The notes beneath the pieces are model-generated. The model was not told where the DNA came from. It ran no database searches and saw only the letters and a program-made list of their open reading frames with translations. 64,000 nt of DNA, taken from contig JBBROS010000017.1 of the NCBI GenBank assembly GCA_038229135.1, positions 12,574 to 76,573 on the forward strand. The letters run 5' to 3'. The stretch's first letter is position 1. Each line of letters opens with the position of its first letter. The position numbers were made by a program, and so were the translations under genes. This document shows positions 17,335 through 26,091 of this stretch, piece by piece. This DNA is from JBBROS01 sp038229135. GTDB taxonomy: Bacteria; Pseudomonadota; Alphaproteobacteria; Acetobacterales; Acetobacteraceae.

Positions 17335-17446
17335 GCTGCGATCCCACCCTGGTGCGGCTCTTCGGCCGGCGTTCGTTTCTGTTGTTACAGGCCGGTGCGG
17401 ACCTTGACCATGCGCAGAGTGACGATGCGAGCAGGGCCGAGCCGGG

Positions 17447-17799
17447 TCAGAGCGGTCCCTTGAACACGAAGAAGGCGCCGAGCGCGATGAGGCCGAAGCC
17501 GACGGCATGGTTCCAGGTCAGCGTCTCGCCGAGGTAGGCCACCGAGAACACGCCGAAGATGGTGAGGGTGATCACCTCCTGCATGGTCTTGAGCTCGGCG
17601 GCGGAGTACGCGCCGTAGCCGATGCGGTTCGCGGGCACGCAAAGCAGTATTCGATGAGGGCAATGCTCCAGCTGGCGAGGATGGCAAGCCAGAGCGGGGA
17701 GGCTTTGAACTTGAGGTGGCCGTATCAGGCGAAGGTCATAAACACGTTGGACGCGACGAGGAGCAGGACGGGGAGGATCTTGGGGGAGGACCAGGTCAT
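17447..17799 (-). pseudogene. DUF486 (COG3169) DMT-like small membrane protein gene with two lesions
   Basis: Reading leftward from ATG 17799, the frame gives MTWSSPKILPVLLLVASNVF then MTFA, a TGA at 17725-17727 where the family has Trp (FAWYGHLKF), then YGHLKFKASPLWLAILASWS and IALIEYCF. Near 17635-17643 one base is missing: the following VPANRIGYGAYSAAELKTMQ and the rest through FFVFKGPL are in another frame. Repairing both lesions gives a 117-residue protein, the usual DUF486 length, with four membrane helices. Two independent defects make a true pseudogene more likely than a sequencing artefact. It lies just upstream of the interrupted binding-protein gene. Confidence 0.85.
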
Positions 17800-17887
17800 G
17801 ACGGGGTTCACTCGGGGTGCGTTACGTAAGGCGAGGACGACTCGATGGTGACGGTTGAGTGGGGCTGAGTGCCTGCGCTTGCGGTTA

Positions 17888-17920
17888 CCCCTCCCCCGTC
17901 CCCTCCCGCAGGGGGAGGGG
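17888..17920. repeat. C/G-rich hairpin of a dispersed family
   Basis: CCCCTCCC at 17900-17907, loop GCAGG, then GGGAGGGG at 17913-17920, preceded by another C-rich arm and followed by a second G-rich arm at 17941-17951. It lies just downstream of the UdgX stop codon, where a terminator would be expected. The 154-bp gap holds no other feature I recognise. Confidence 0.6.
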
Positions 17921-17953
17921 GGAAGAAAGCGGCCCGTGACAGGGGGAGGGGAG

Positions 17954-19405
17954 TTAAAGCAGCCCCTTGATGGTTCGCAGGTCCTGGACGAAGGCGGCGT
18001 ATTCGCGGGCCTTCGCGTCCTCGTCGGGGAGGCGGAGGAGGTAGCTGGGGTGGACGGTGACGAAGCCCGTCGTGTTGCCTTCCAGAGGGATCGGGCGGCT
18101 GCGTTCCTTGCCGATGGTCACGGTGCGGCCGAGGACGGCGCGGGCGGCTGTGGCGCCCATCATGACGGTGATGGCCGGAGCGATCTGTTGGCGTTCGAGC
18201 GCGAGCCACGTGTTGCAGGCGACGATCTCGACGGTGCCGGGCTTCTCGTGGATGCGGCGTTTGCCGCGGGGGACGAACTTGAAGTGCTTGACGGCATTGG
18301 TGACGTAGACGGACTGGCGGTCGAACCCGGCTTCTGCCATGGCGCGGTCGAAGAGCTGGCCGGCGGGGCCGACGAAGGGGCGGCCGGCGAGGTCCTCCTG
18401 GTCGCCGGGCTGTTCGCCGACGAAGAGGACCCGGGCGTCGGGCGGGCCTTCGCCGAACACGGGCTGGGTGGCGGGTTTCCACAGTTCGCAGCGGCGGCAG
18501 GCGTGGATGTCGATGGCGGCTTGCTGGAGGGGGGTGCCGCCGACGGCCGGAATCGGGGCGGGCGCCAGGTTGGCGGGGAGGGCGCGTTCGGGGGAGAAAT
18601 TGGGTTCCATGACCATGGTTTCCGTGCGGGCGTGGGCGGTGCGGATCAGCTCCGGGATGGCGGCGGCTTCGGGGAGGTTGCGCCAGTATTTACGGGGCAT
18701 TTCGGACTGCATGGCGCCGATCTTGAGGCGGGCCGGGTTGAAGATGGAGCTGTAGTAGGTGCGCCAGTATTCCTCGAGGCGATCGTCGTCGGGGACGTCC
18801 GTGCGTTGGGCGCCGGGGTCGAAGCTCAGCTCCGTGCCGTTCCAGTGGACGGTGCGGTAGGGGGTGAGGATGGACCAGGTCATGGTGGCGAAGCGGCGGA
18901 CGAAGAAGGCGGCGTTGGCTTCGACGATGTAGTGGTCGGGCTCGAACCAGGCGACGTAATGGGTGGCGGCTTCGCCCAAGTCGGGGCGGGGGACTTCGCG
19001 GAAGCGGACGAAGGCGCGCATCTTGTGGGTGTCGCGGCGGACGTTGGCGGCCAGCGCGTTGACGCGGTGCACGTCGGGGTCCGTGGTCATCTCCAGCAGG
19101 TGCTTCTCCCCGCCATGGGCGCGGTGGACCAGGCGGTAGAGCAGGGCGAAGCGGGCGGGCTCGCGGTGCTGGATGGCGGTCTCGGCGAGCTGCACCAGGG
19201 CCTTGGACACGTTGAACGTGGCGCCTGGGGCCGTGCCGCCGGGCGGGGGAGGCGCGGGTTCATCGGTGTTCTGTCCGAACAGGTCCGAGGGGTGGCCGAC
19301 GGACCAGGTGGCGTCGTCGGGCGCGACGCCTTCCAGGGCCAGGGCGCGGGCGGCCTTGCGCCAGCCGTCCCAGTCGACTTCGTGGGCCAGGGTGATGGAT
19401 CGCAT
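17954..19405 (-). CDS. UdgX-type uracil-DNA-binding protein fused to a TIGR03915-like domain
   Basis: 483 residues. Residues ~1-260 match the TIGR03915 putative DNA-metabolism family (DUF4130-like; LLYRLVHRAHGGEKHLLEM, MRAFVRFREV). Residues ~280-483 form a family-4-like uracil-DNA glycosylase with four Cys positions for an iron-sulfur cluster, the active-site loop GEQPGDQEDLAGRPFVGPAG and the insertion KRRIHEKP. That His-bearing KRRIH loop is the hallmark of UdgX, which links covalently to the abasic sugar after uracil removal. VHPSYLLRLP is the second catalytic motif. It is 7 bp downstream of the radical-SAM gene, its usual partner. Confidence 0.9.
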   Translation of the reverse strand: MRSITLAHEVDWDGWRKAARALALEGVAPDDATWSVGHPSDLFGQNTDEPAPPPPGGTAPGATFNVSKALVQLAETAIQHREPARFALLYRLVHRAHGGEKHLLEMTTDPDVHRVNALAANVRRDTHKMRAFVRFREVPRPDLGEAATHYVAWFEPDHYIVEANAAFFVRRFATMTWSILTPYRTVHWNGTELSFDPGAQRTDVPDDDRLEEYWRTYYSSIFNPARLKIGAMQSEMPRKYWRNLPEAAAIPELIRTAHARTETMVMEPNFSPERALPANLAPAPIPAVGGTPLQQAAIDIHACRRCELWKPATQPVFGEGPPDARVLFVGEQPGDQEDLAGRPFVGPAGQLFDRAMAEAGFDRQSVYVTNAVKHFKFVPRGKRRIHEKPGTVEIVACNTWLALERQQIAPAITVMMGATAARAVLGRTVTIGKERSRPIPLEGNTTGFVTVHPSYLLRLPDEDAKAREYAAFVQDLRTIKGLL

Positions 19406-19412
19406 GGGCCGA

Positions 19413-20651
19413 CTACGCCGCGGCGGCGTGCGGGGTTCCGAACAGGTCGGGCTGGGCGGGCTTCGGCGTGAGCCGGGCGCGAAGGGCGTCCGCGTCCAGC
19501 GTGGCGCCCGGCGTGTGGTCCGCGGTCACGACGAAGGGCGCGATCTTGGCGACGGGCAGGCGGAGCCGGGCCAGGTCGTCCAGCCGGAGGCGGCGGTGGC
19601 GGCGGGCCTGGAGCAGGCGGTTGACCGTCTTCACGCCGAGGCCGGGGACGCGGAGGATGGCCTCACGCGGGGCGGTGTTGAGGTCCACGGGGAAGCGGGC
19701 TCGGTTCTGGAGCGCCCAGGCGAGCTTGGGGTCGATCGCGAGGTCGAGGTTGCCACCCGGGTCGAGGGCGATCTCGTCCTTGTCGAAATCGTAGAAGCGC
19801 AAAAGCCAGTCGGCCTGGTAGAGGCGGTGCTCGCGGACCAGGGGCGCGCGGGTGGGGGGCAGGGCGGCGCTCGCGTCCGGGATGGGGCTGAAGGCGCTGT
19901 AGTACACGCGCTTCAGGCCGTAACTGCCATACAGGTTCGTGCTGAGGTCCAGGATGTCGCGGTCCGTGCTTGCGTCGGCGCCTACGATCATTTGCGTGCT
20001 CTGCCCGGCGGGAGCGAAGCGGGGGGAGCGCTTCTCGGCGCGGGCCTCGTCGATGCGGAGGCGCATGCGGCCCATGGAGCGGCGGATGCCCTTCATGTCC
20101 TTCTCGGGGGCGAGCTGGGCGAGGCTGCTTTCCGTGGGCAGCTCCACGTTGATGCTGAGGCGGTCTGCGTAGCGTCCGGCTTCGGCCAGCAGCTCGGGGG
20201 AGGCGTCGGGGATGGTCTTCAGGTGGATGTAGCCGCGGAAGCCGTGCTCCTCGCGCAGCAGCTTCGCCACGCGGATCACCTGCTCCATGGTGTAGTCGGG
20301 CGTGGAGATGATGCCGGAGCTGAGGAACAGGCCCTCGATGCAGTTGCGGCGGTAGAAGCCGAGGGTGAGCGTCACGACCTCCTCGGGCGTGAAGCGGGCG
20401 CGGCGGACGGAGCTGCTGCGGCGGTTGATGCAGTAGAGGCAGTCGAACACGCAGGAGTTGGTCAGCAGGATCTTGAGCAGGCTGATGCAGCGGCCATCCG
20501 GCGCGTAGGCGTGGCAGATGCCCATGCCCTCCGTGCTGCCGATGCCGAACGTCTTGCCCTCCGAGCTGCGGCGTGCCGTGCCGGAGCTGGCGCAGGAGGC
20601 ATCGTATTTGGCCGCGTCGGCCAGGATCTCGAGCTTCTGCAACAGGTCCAT
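19413..20651 (-). CDS. putative DNA modification/repair radical SAM protein (TIGR03916-like)
   Basis: 412 residues. The radical-SAM cluster motif is CVFDCLYC (Cys-x3-Cys-x2-Cys) near residue 68, within LLTNSCVFDCLYCINRRSSS. The C-terminal part contains a helix-hairpin-helix-like AILRVPGLGVKTVNRLLQAR, consistent with DNA binding. Family members are found next to UdgX/TIGR03915 genes, as here, and are thought to act on damaged or modified DNA. The reaction has not been established to my knowledge. The start ATG gives MDLLQKLEILADAAKYDASC, the usual N terminus. First gene of the two-gene leftward unit. Confidence 0.9.
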   Translation of the reverse strand: MDLLQKLEILADAAKYDASCASSGTARRSSEGKTFGIGSTEGMGICHAYAPDGRCISLLKILLTNSCVFDCLYCINRRSSSVRRARFTPEEVVTLTLGFYRRNCIEGLFLSSGIISTPDYTMEQVIRVAKLLREEHGFRGYIHLKTIPDASPELLAEAGRYADRLSINVELPTESSLAQLAPEKDMKGIRRSMGRMRLRIDEARAEKRSPRFAPAGQSTQMIVGADASTDRDILDLSTNLYGSYGLKRVYYSAFSPIPDASAALPPTRAPLVREHRLYQADWLLRFYDFDKDEIALDPGGNLDLAIDPKLAWALQNRARFPVDLNTAPREAILRVPGLGVKTVNRLLQARRHRRLRLDDLARLRLPVAKIAPFVVTADHTPGATLDADALRARLTPKPAQPDLFGTPHAAAA

Positions 20652-20729
20652 AAGGTGAACGTCTCCCACGCTGCAAGTGATTGCGCCAGGGTGATTTTCA
20701 ATGTGGCCTGGGGTGCTTAAGGTGTTGTG

Positions 20730-22445
20730 ATGATCGATCCGTCCAATTACGCCGCCATCGAGGGCGCTTCTGCGCCGGCCTTTTCGCAGGATGGAAGGCG
20801 GTTGTTCTTCCTCCGGGGGGCCGGGCAGCAGCAGATCTGGGCGCTCGACCTGGTCACGCGGGAGGCGGTGCAGCTGACCTCGCATGACGAGCGGGTGGGC
20901 ACGCTGCGGCGGGCACCGGGGGATGACCGGGTGTCGTACACGATCGACGCCGGGGGAGATGAGCGGCACCAGGTGTGGCTGCTGGAGGACGGGGCGTCGC
21001 GGGCACTGACGAGCCACCCTGCGGTGGTGCACGGGCTGGGCGCGTGGTCCCCGGACGGGACGCGGCTGAGCCTGGCCGTGAACGACCGGGATGCGGCGCA
21101 TTTCGACCTCGTGGCCCTCGAGGTGGCGACGGGCGCGCGCGAGCGGGTGCAGGAGGGGGTGCACGAGGCGGTCGCGGGGGGGTGGAGCGCGGACGGGCGC
21201 CTGCTGTTCGTGCAGGACCGGAACAGCGGGGACCAGCGGCCGTTCGTGGGCGGCGTGGCGGTGCCGCGGACGGGCCCGCTCCGGGCCACGAGCCTGCGTT
21301 GGGATGGCACCGGGCTGCTGGGGTTGATCGAGCATGCGGGCTGGATGGCGCTGTGCCGGCTGGATCCGGCGACGGGTGCGGTCGAGCCCGAGTATGCGCC
21401 AGAGGCCGAGCTGGAGGCGTGGGCGCTGTCCGCCACCGGGCTGCTGGCAACAGTCGAGAATGACCGAGGGTTCACCGTCCTGCGGGTGGGGCAGCGCGGG
21501 GGCGAGCGGGCCGTGGTGGCGCTGCCGCCGGGGGTTGTGTCGGAGGTGACATGGTCGGCCGACGGGGGGCGGGTGGCCATTGCCTGGAGCGGGCCGGGGG
21601 AGCCCTCGCGCGTGTTCGTGTGGGAGGCGGGGCGGCTCGAGTGTGTGGTGGAGGTGCCGTGCGCGCTGCCCTTGACGGCGTTCGGGCTGGTGCAGTGGTC
21701 GAGCTTCGACGGGGCGACGATCCCGGGCTGGTATGCCGTGCCGCCTGGGCCGGCGCCGGCTGCCGGCTGGCCGAGCGTGGTGTGGGTGCATGGCGGCCCG
21801 GCGTCGCAGAGCCGCGCCAACTTCCGCCCGGACATGCAGGCGCTGGTGGCGCAGGGCTACGCGGTGCTGATGCCGAACGTGCGCGGCAGCACAGGCTATG
21901 GCCGGGCCTGGATGGATGCGGACGATGTGGAGCGGCGTCTGGACAGCGTGCGGGACCTGGCGGCCGGGCACGCCTGGCTGGTGGCGCAACCCGGCATCGA
22001 CCCGGCGCGCGTGGCCGTCATGGGCCAGTCCTACGGCGGCTACATGGTGCTGGCCGCCATCACGGAGAACCCGGAGCTGTGGCGCTGCGCGATCGACTTC
22101 TACGGCATCGGCGATTTCGTCACGCTGCTGGACACCACCTCCGCGTATCGGCGGGCGCACCGGGCGACGGAGTATGGGGACCCGGTGCGGCACCGGGCGC
22201 TGTTCGACCGCATTTCGCCGTTGCGGCACTTCGACCGGGTGCGCTGCCCGGTGCTGGCGCTGCACGGGCAGCGGGACCCGCGGGTGGGGTTCAGCGAGAG
22301 CGAGGCGGTGGTGGCGGCGCTGCGGGCGCGCGGGCTGCCGGTGGAGTTCGAGGTGTTCGACTATGCCGGGCACGGATTCCTGCGCGCGGCGGACCGGGCG
22401 CGGGCCTATGGCGCGGTGGGGCGGTTCCTGGCCGAGCATCTTTGA
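20730..22445 (+). CDS. S9 family prolyl oligopeptidase-type serine peptidase
   Basis: 571 residues: an N-terminal WD40/TolB-like beta-propeller (repeated W-S-x-D-G motifs, e.g. LGAWSPDGTRL, VTWSADGGRV) and a C-terminal alpha/beta hydrolase. The catalytic triad is visible: Ser in VMGQSYGGYM, Asp in LHGQRDPRVGF, His in DYAGHGFLR. The oxyanion hole is near VWVHGGPASQ. Such enzymes cleave short peptides, mainly acylaminoacyl or dipeptidyl types. GTG 20727 directly precedes ATG 20730; the ATG is preferred. No signal peptide is seen, so it is probably cytoplasmic. It is divergent from the radical-SAM gene. Confidence 0.9.
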   Translation: MIDPSNYAAIEGASAPAFSQDGRRLFFLRGAGQQQIWALDLVTREAVQLTSHDERVGTLRRAPGDDRVSYTIDAGGDERHQVWLLEDGASRALTSHPAVVHGLGAWSPDGTRLSLAVNDRDAAHFDLVALEVATGARERVQEGVHEAVAGGWSADGRLLFVQDRNSGDQRPFVGGVAVPRTGPLRATSLRWDGTGLLGLIEHAGWMALCRLDPATGAVEPEYAPEAELEAWALSATGLLATVENDRGFTVLRVGQRGGERAVVALPPGVVSEVTWSADGGRVAIAWSGPGEPSRVFVWEAGRLECVVEVPCALPLTAFGLVQWSSFDGATIPGWYAVPPGPAPAAGWPSVVWVHGGPASQSRANFRPDMQALVAQGYAVLMPNVRGSTGYGRAWMDADDVERRLDSVRDLAAGHAWLVAQPGIDPARVAVMGQSYGGYMVLAAITENPELWRCAIDFYGIGDFVTLLDTTSAYRRAHRATEYGDPVRHRALFDRISPLRHFDRVRCPVLALHGQRDPRVGFSESEAVVAALRARGLPVEFEVFDYAGHGFLRAADRARAYGAVGRFLAEHL

Positions 22446-23344
22446 TCCCGAGGCTGTTCGGGCGCTTCTGGGACAGCGGGCCGGCCGTGTTGGCCGTGTG
22501 CATGCTGTTCTGGGCGGGATCTGTCGTTACCGGGCGGGCGGCGGCCGAGCAGATCCCGCCTGCTTTGTTCACCGCGGCACGGTGGGCCGGGGCGCTGGCG
22601 CTGGCGCTGCCCTTCGCGTGGCGGCATGTGCGGGCGGATGCGGCGGCGCTGCTCGGGCGGTGGTGGCTGCCGGTGGCGCTCGGGCTGCTGGGCGTGGTGA
22701 CGTACAACAGCCTCGTCTACCGGGGGCTGCACGACACGACGGCGGTGAACGCGCTGCTGCTGCAATCGGCGACGCCGGTGCTGATCCTGGTGGCGGCGTT
22801 CGTGCTGTTCGGGGAGCGGCCGGGGTGGCGCCAGGTGGGGGGCATCCTGGTGTCGGCGATGGGCGTGGGGGTGATCGCGGCGGAGGGCTCGCTCGAGGTG
22901 CTGCGGCACCTGCGGTTCAACCCCGGGGACGCGCTGGTGCTGGCTGCGGTGGCGAGCTACGCGCTGTATTCGGCACTGCTTCGGCTGCGCCCGGCGGTGC
23001 ATCCGCTGAGCCTGCTGGTGGCGAGCATGGCGGCCGGGATGGTGGTGCTGGTGCCGCTGGCGGGGGCCGAGGCTGCGGGCGGGGCGCGGATGGTGGTGAC
23101 GGGGCTGAGCGTGGCGTGCCTGGGCTACGCGATGGTGTTCCCGGCGTTCCTCGCCTACTTGCTGTATAACCGAGGTGTGGAACTGACGGGGGCCACGCGG
23201 GCCGGGCAGTACCTGCATCTGATGCCGGCCTTCGGGCTGGGGCTGGCGGTGTTGGCGCTGGGGGAGCGGCTGCATCCGTTCCATGCGGCCGGGATGGCGC
23301 TGATCGGGGCCGGGCTTTGGCTGGCGGAGCCGCGGCGGGGTTAG
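22442..23344 (+). CDS. EamA/DMT family transporter
   Basis: About 300 residues with ten predicted membrane helices in two EamA repeats (ALFTAARWAGALALALPFAW in the first; YALYSALLRLRP and YLLYNRGVELTGATRAGQYL in the second). Family members export amino acids or other metabolites, and the substrate cannot be read from sequence. The first helix (GPAVLAVCMLFWAGSVVTGR) begins before the first ATG (22502). The best start is therefore the TTG at 22442, overlapping the peptidase stop, with internal GTGs as alternatives. Confidence 0.82.
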   Translation: MIPRLFGRFWDSGPAVLAVCMLFWAGSVVTGRAAAEQIPPALFTAARWAGALALALPFAWRHVRADAAALLGRWWLPVALGLLGVVTYNSLVYRGLHDTTAVNALLLQSATPVLILVAAFVLFGERPGWRQVGGILVSAMGVGVIAAEGSLEVLRHLRFNPGDALVLAAVASYALYSALLRLRPAVHPLSLLVASMAAGMVVLVPLAGAEAAGGARMVVTGLSVACLGYAMVFPAFLAYLLYNRGVELTGATRAGQYLHLMPAFGLGLAVLALGERLHPFHAAGMALIGAGLWLAEPRRG

Positions 23345-23373
23345 ATCGTCCCGAGGACACGGCGCTCTCGGCA

Positions 23374-23408
23374 CCCCCTCCCCCGGCCCCTGCTCGCACG
23401 GGGAGGGG
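23374..23408. repeat. C/G-rich hairpin between convergent genes
   Basis: CCCCTCCCC pairs with GGGGAGGGG across a ~15-nt loop, in the 73-bp gap where the EamA gene and ftsK converge. Same family as the hairpins at 17888 and 26092. A bidirectional terminator role is plausible. Confidence 0.55.
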
Positions 23409-23417
23409 GGAAGCGGG

Positions 23418-25973
23418 TCAATCGTCGTCCCGCGTGACCCGGGTCAGCACTTCGCGTTTGCCCACGTGGTTGGCGGCGCTGACGATGCCTTCGCGTTCGA
23501 GCTGGTCCATGAGCTTGGCGGCGCGGTTGTAGCCGATGGAGAGGTGGCGCTGGATGAAGCTGGTGCTTGCCTTGCCTTCGCGGGCGACGATGGCGACGGC
23601 CTGGTCGAAGAGGCCTTTTTCGCCTTCGGAGGCGCCGGCGATGCCGGAGAGGGCCGGGTTGGCGCCTTCGTCGGCGTCGCCTTCGGTCACTTCCTCGTCG
23701 TAGGCGGGTTCGGCCTGGTTGCGGAGGAACTGGACGATGTCCTCCACCTCGCGGTCCGCCACGAAGGGGCCGTGGACGCGGGCGATGCGGCCGCCTCCGA
23801 CCATGTGGAGCAGGTCGCCTTGGCCCAGCAGCTGTTCGGCGCCTTGTTCGCCGAGGATGGTGCGGCTGTCGAACTTGCTGATGACCTGGAAGCTGATGCG
23901 CGTCGGGAAGTTGGCCTTGATGGTGCCGGTGATGACGTCCACCGAGGGGCGCTGGGTGGCCATGATGACGTGGATGCCAGCGGCACGGGCCATCTGCGCG
24001 AGGCGCTGGACTGCGGCCTCGACCTCCTTGCCGGCGACCATCATGAGGTCCGCCATCTCGTCGATGACGACCACGATGTAGGGCAGCGGCTTGAGGGCGA
24101 GGGGTTGTTCCTCGAAGACGGGCTTGCCGGTTTCGGAGTCGAACCCGGTCTGCACCCGGCGGGTGACGACCTCGCCGCGGGAGAGCGCGTCCGTCACGCG
24201 GTCGTTGTAGCCTTGGACGTTGCGCACACCGAGCTGGCTCATGGCGCGGTAGCGGCGCTCCATCTCGCGGGTGGTCCATTTGAGCGCCGTCACGGCCTTG
24301 GCGGGTTCCGTCACGACCGGGGCGAGGAGGTGCGGGATGCCCTCGTAGACGCTGAGCTCGAGCATCTTGGGGTCGATCATGATGAGGCGGCACTGGTCGG
24401 GGCTGAGGCGGTAGAGGATGGACAGGATCATGGCGTTGATCCCGACCGACTTGCCGCTGCCTGTGGTGCCCGCGATGAGGAGGTGGGGCATGCGGGCGAG
24501 GTCTGCGATGACGGGGGTGCCGCCGATGTCCTTGCCCAGGGCCAACGCCAGCTTGCCGGGGTGGCCGCGCCAGTCCTCGGAGCCGAGCAGCTCGCTGAGG
24601 AAGACCGTCTCGCGCGTGGCGTTCGGCACCTCGATGCCGATGACGTTGCGGCCCGGCACGGTGGCGATGCGGACCGCCGTCACGCTGAGCGAGCGGGCCA
24701 CGTCGTCCGCCAGGCCGATCACGCGGGCGCTGCGGATGCCTGGGGCAGGCTCCAGCTCATAGAGGGTGACGACGGGGCCGGGGCGGATCTCGCGGATGGC
24801 GCCCTGGACGCCGTAATCGGAGAGGACGGATTCCAGCAGGCGGGCATTGGCCTGTAGCGCCTCCTCGCTCGGGCCGGAGTCGGCACGGCGCGGGGCGGGC
24901 TTGAGCAGGTTGAGCGGCGGGTATTGCCACCCGTTCTCCACGAGCGGGAGCGAGGCTTGCCCCGGGATGGTCGGGCGGCGCGGCAGGGTGCGGTTACGGG
25001 TCGCGGCGGGCGGGGGCGGGGCGGCGAGGGTCGGCGCGTCCTCGTCGTCGAAGGCCACGGCGGGCGACTCGCCGGTCGACTCTCCGGTCGACTCTCCGGG
25101 CGCCTCTGCTGGCGGCCTTGCGGGGCGGGGCGGAGACGTGGCCTCGGCCTCGCGTGCCACGGCGCGAGCGAGCGGGCCCGAGGGGCGGAGGGTGGGCTCG
25201 TCGTGCGCCTCGTCCTCGCGCCGGGCGCGGCGTCGGCTGAATGCGGCGGCGAGCCAGCCGCCAGCGGCGCTGGCGAGAGCACCGAGGGAGAGGGCGTGTC
25301 GCGGCTCGGGCTCGGGCTCGTACTCGGGTGGCGGGCCGGGGCTGCGCCGGGCGGTGACGAACCGGGCGGAGGTGCGCGCGGCGGCGACGGTGCCGGAGCT
25401 GGCGGCGCGCCACTCTCGGGCGGTGAGGCCGAGGGTGAACCAGGTGAACACGAGCGCGAGCAGGGCGGTGGCGCCGAGGGCGGCGAGCGGGCCGAGCGGG
25501 CCGACGAGCGCGGTGCCGGCGCTGCTGGCGGAGGTGGCCAGGATACGGCCGATGGCACCGCCCGGCCCGGCCGCAGGGGCGCCGAACCGCGCGAGCTCCG
25601 CGGGGAGCGGCAGGGCCGCGAGCAGGCATGCGAGGGCCGGGAGGGCCAGGAGCAGGCAGACGAGGCGCGCGGCGAGGCGCAGGGGCCGGTCCGTGGCGGT
25701 GCGGTAGGCCCAGGCGAGCAGGGCAGCGACGGTGACGCCCGAGGCGATGCCGAAATACTGGATCAGCAGGTCGGCCGCCATGGCGCCGGGCGGGCCGAGC
25801 ATGTTACTGACGGGGCGGGCCGTCGCGGTGTTGAGCGACGGGTCCTGCGGATTGTAGGTGGCGAGTGCCACGGCCAGGGCCAAGCCGAGCACGGCGGTGG
25901 CGAGCCCGGCCAGGTGCGCGAGGCGCTGGCGGATCAGGCTGCGGATGGTCGGCGAGGCGAAGGTGGCGGCCAT
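23418..25973 (-). CDS. ftsK: DNA translocase FtsK
   Basis: 851-residue septal DNA pump that aligns chromosome termini during division. The N-terminal ~190 residues hold four hydrophobic segments. A Pro/Glu/Ala-rich linker (~200-330) follows, then the alpha/beta RecA-like motor with Walker A LIAGTTGSGKSVGINAMI and Walker B VVVIDEMADLMM. The C-terminal winged-helix gamma domain for KOPS recognition is present (GKASTSFIQRHLSIGYNRAAKLMDQLE). MATQRPSVDVITGTIK is the FtsK/SpoIIIE signature. ATG 25973 precedes the first helix. The linker contains a 12-bp tandem repeat. Confidence 0.95.
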   Translation of the reverse strand: MAATFASPTIRSLIRQRLAHLAGLATAVLGLALAVALATYNPQDPSLNTATARPVSNMLGPPGAMAADLLIQYFGIASGVTVAALLAWAYRTATDRPLRLAARLVCLLLALPALACLLAALPLPAELARFGAPAAGPGGAIGRILATSASSAGTALVGPLGPLAALGATALLALVFTWFTLGLTAREWRAASSGTVAAARTSARFVTARRSPGPPPEYEPEPEPRHALSLGALASAAGGWLAAAFSRRRARREDEAHDEPTLRPSGPLARAVAREAEATSPPRPARPPAEAPGESTGESTGESPAVAFDDEDAPTLAAPPPPAATRNRTLPRRPTIPGQASLPLVENGWQYPPLNLLKPAPRRADSGPSEEALQANARLLESVLSDYGVQGAIREIRPGPVVTLYELEPAPGIRSARVIGLADDVARSLSVTAVRIATVPGRNVIGIEVPNATRETVFLSELLGSEDWRGHPGKLALALGKDIGGTPVIADLARMPHLLIAGTTGSGKSVGINAMILSILYRLSPDQCRLIMIDPKMLELSVYEGIPHLLAPVVTEPAKAVTALKWTTREMERRYRAMSQLGVRNVQGYNDRVTDALSRGEVVTRRVQTGFDSETGKPVFEEQPLALKPLPYIVVVIDEMADLMMVAGKEVEAAVQRLAQMARAAGIHVIMATQRPSVDVITGTIKANFPTRISFQVISKFDSRTILGEQGAEQLLGQGDLLHMVGGGRIARVHGPFVADREVEDIVQFLRNQAEPAYDEEVTEGDADEGANPALSGIAGASEGEKGLFDQAVAIVAREGKASTSFIQRHLSIGYNRAAKLMDQLEREGIVSAANHVGKREVLTRVTRDDD
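25066..25101. repeat. 12-bp in-frame tandem repeat in the ftsK linker
   Basis: Three near-identical 12-bp units (25066-25077, 25078-25089, 25090-25101) encode GESTGESTGESP in the disordered linker of FtsK. Copy-number change would keep the frame. Confidence 0.85.
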
Positions 25974-25983
25974 GTTTGCGCCT

Positions 25984-26012
25984 GTTCAGGGTGTTGGGAC
26001 GTTATCCTGAAC
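25984..26012. promoter_or_regulatory. GTTCAGG...CCTGAAC inverted repeat upstream of ftsK
   Basis: Perfect 7-bp arms 25984-25990 and 26006-26012 separated by 15 bp, starting 11 bp before the ftsK ATG. It could be an operator or leader hairpin. It is not a recognisable alphaproteobacterial LexA box. Confidence 0.3.
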
Positions 26013-26036
26013 GAGGGCGGGAGGACAATGACGAAG

Positions 26037-26059
26037 GGAGCGGCCTTGCGAGCCGCTCC
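26037..26059 (-). terminator. likely terminator of glnK-amtB
   Basis: GGAGCGGC, loop CTTGCGA, GCCGCTCC: a perfect 8-bp stem. On the minus strand it is followed by CTTCGTCATTGT, a loosely T-rich tract. It lies about 100 bp after the amtB stop in the 187-bp gap before ftsK. Confidence 0.6.
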
Positions 26060-26091
26060 CCCTACACTTCCAAGATTAGGCCTGCCGGCCC

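Noticed and set aside
22442..22502. ATG 22502 as start of the EamA transporter
   Set aside because: It would cut off most of the first membrane helix; the TTG overlapping the upstream stop keeps it.
25984..26012. LexA (SOS) box before ftsK
   Set aside because: The alphaproteobacterial LexA site is a direct repeat GTTC-N7-GTTC. Here the minus strand reads GTTC-N7-CGTC, and the arms form an inverted repeat instead.
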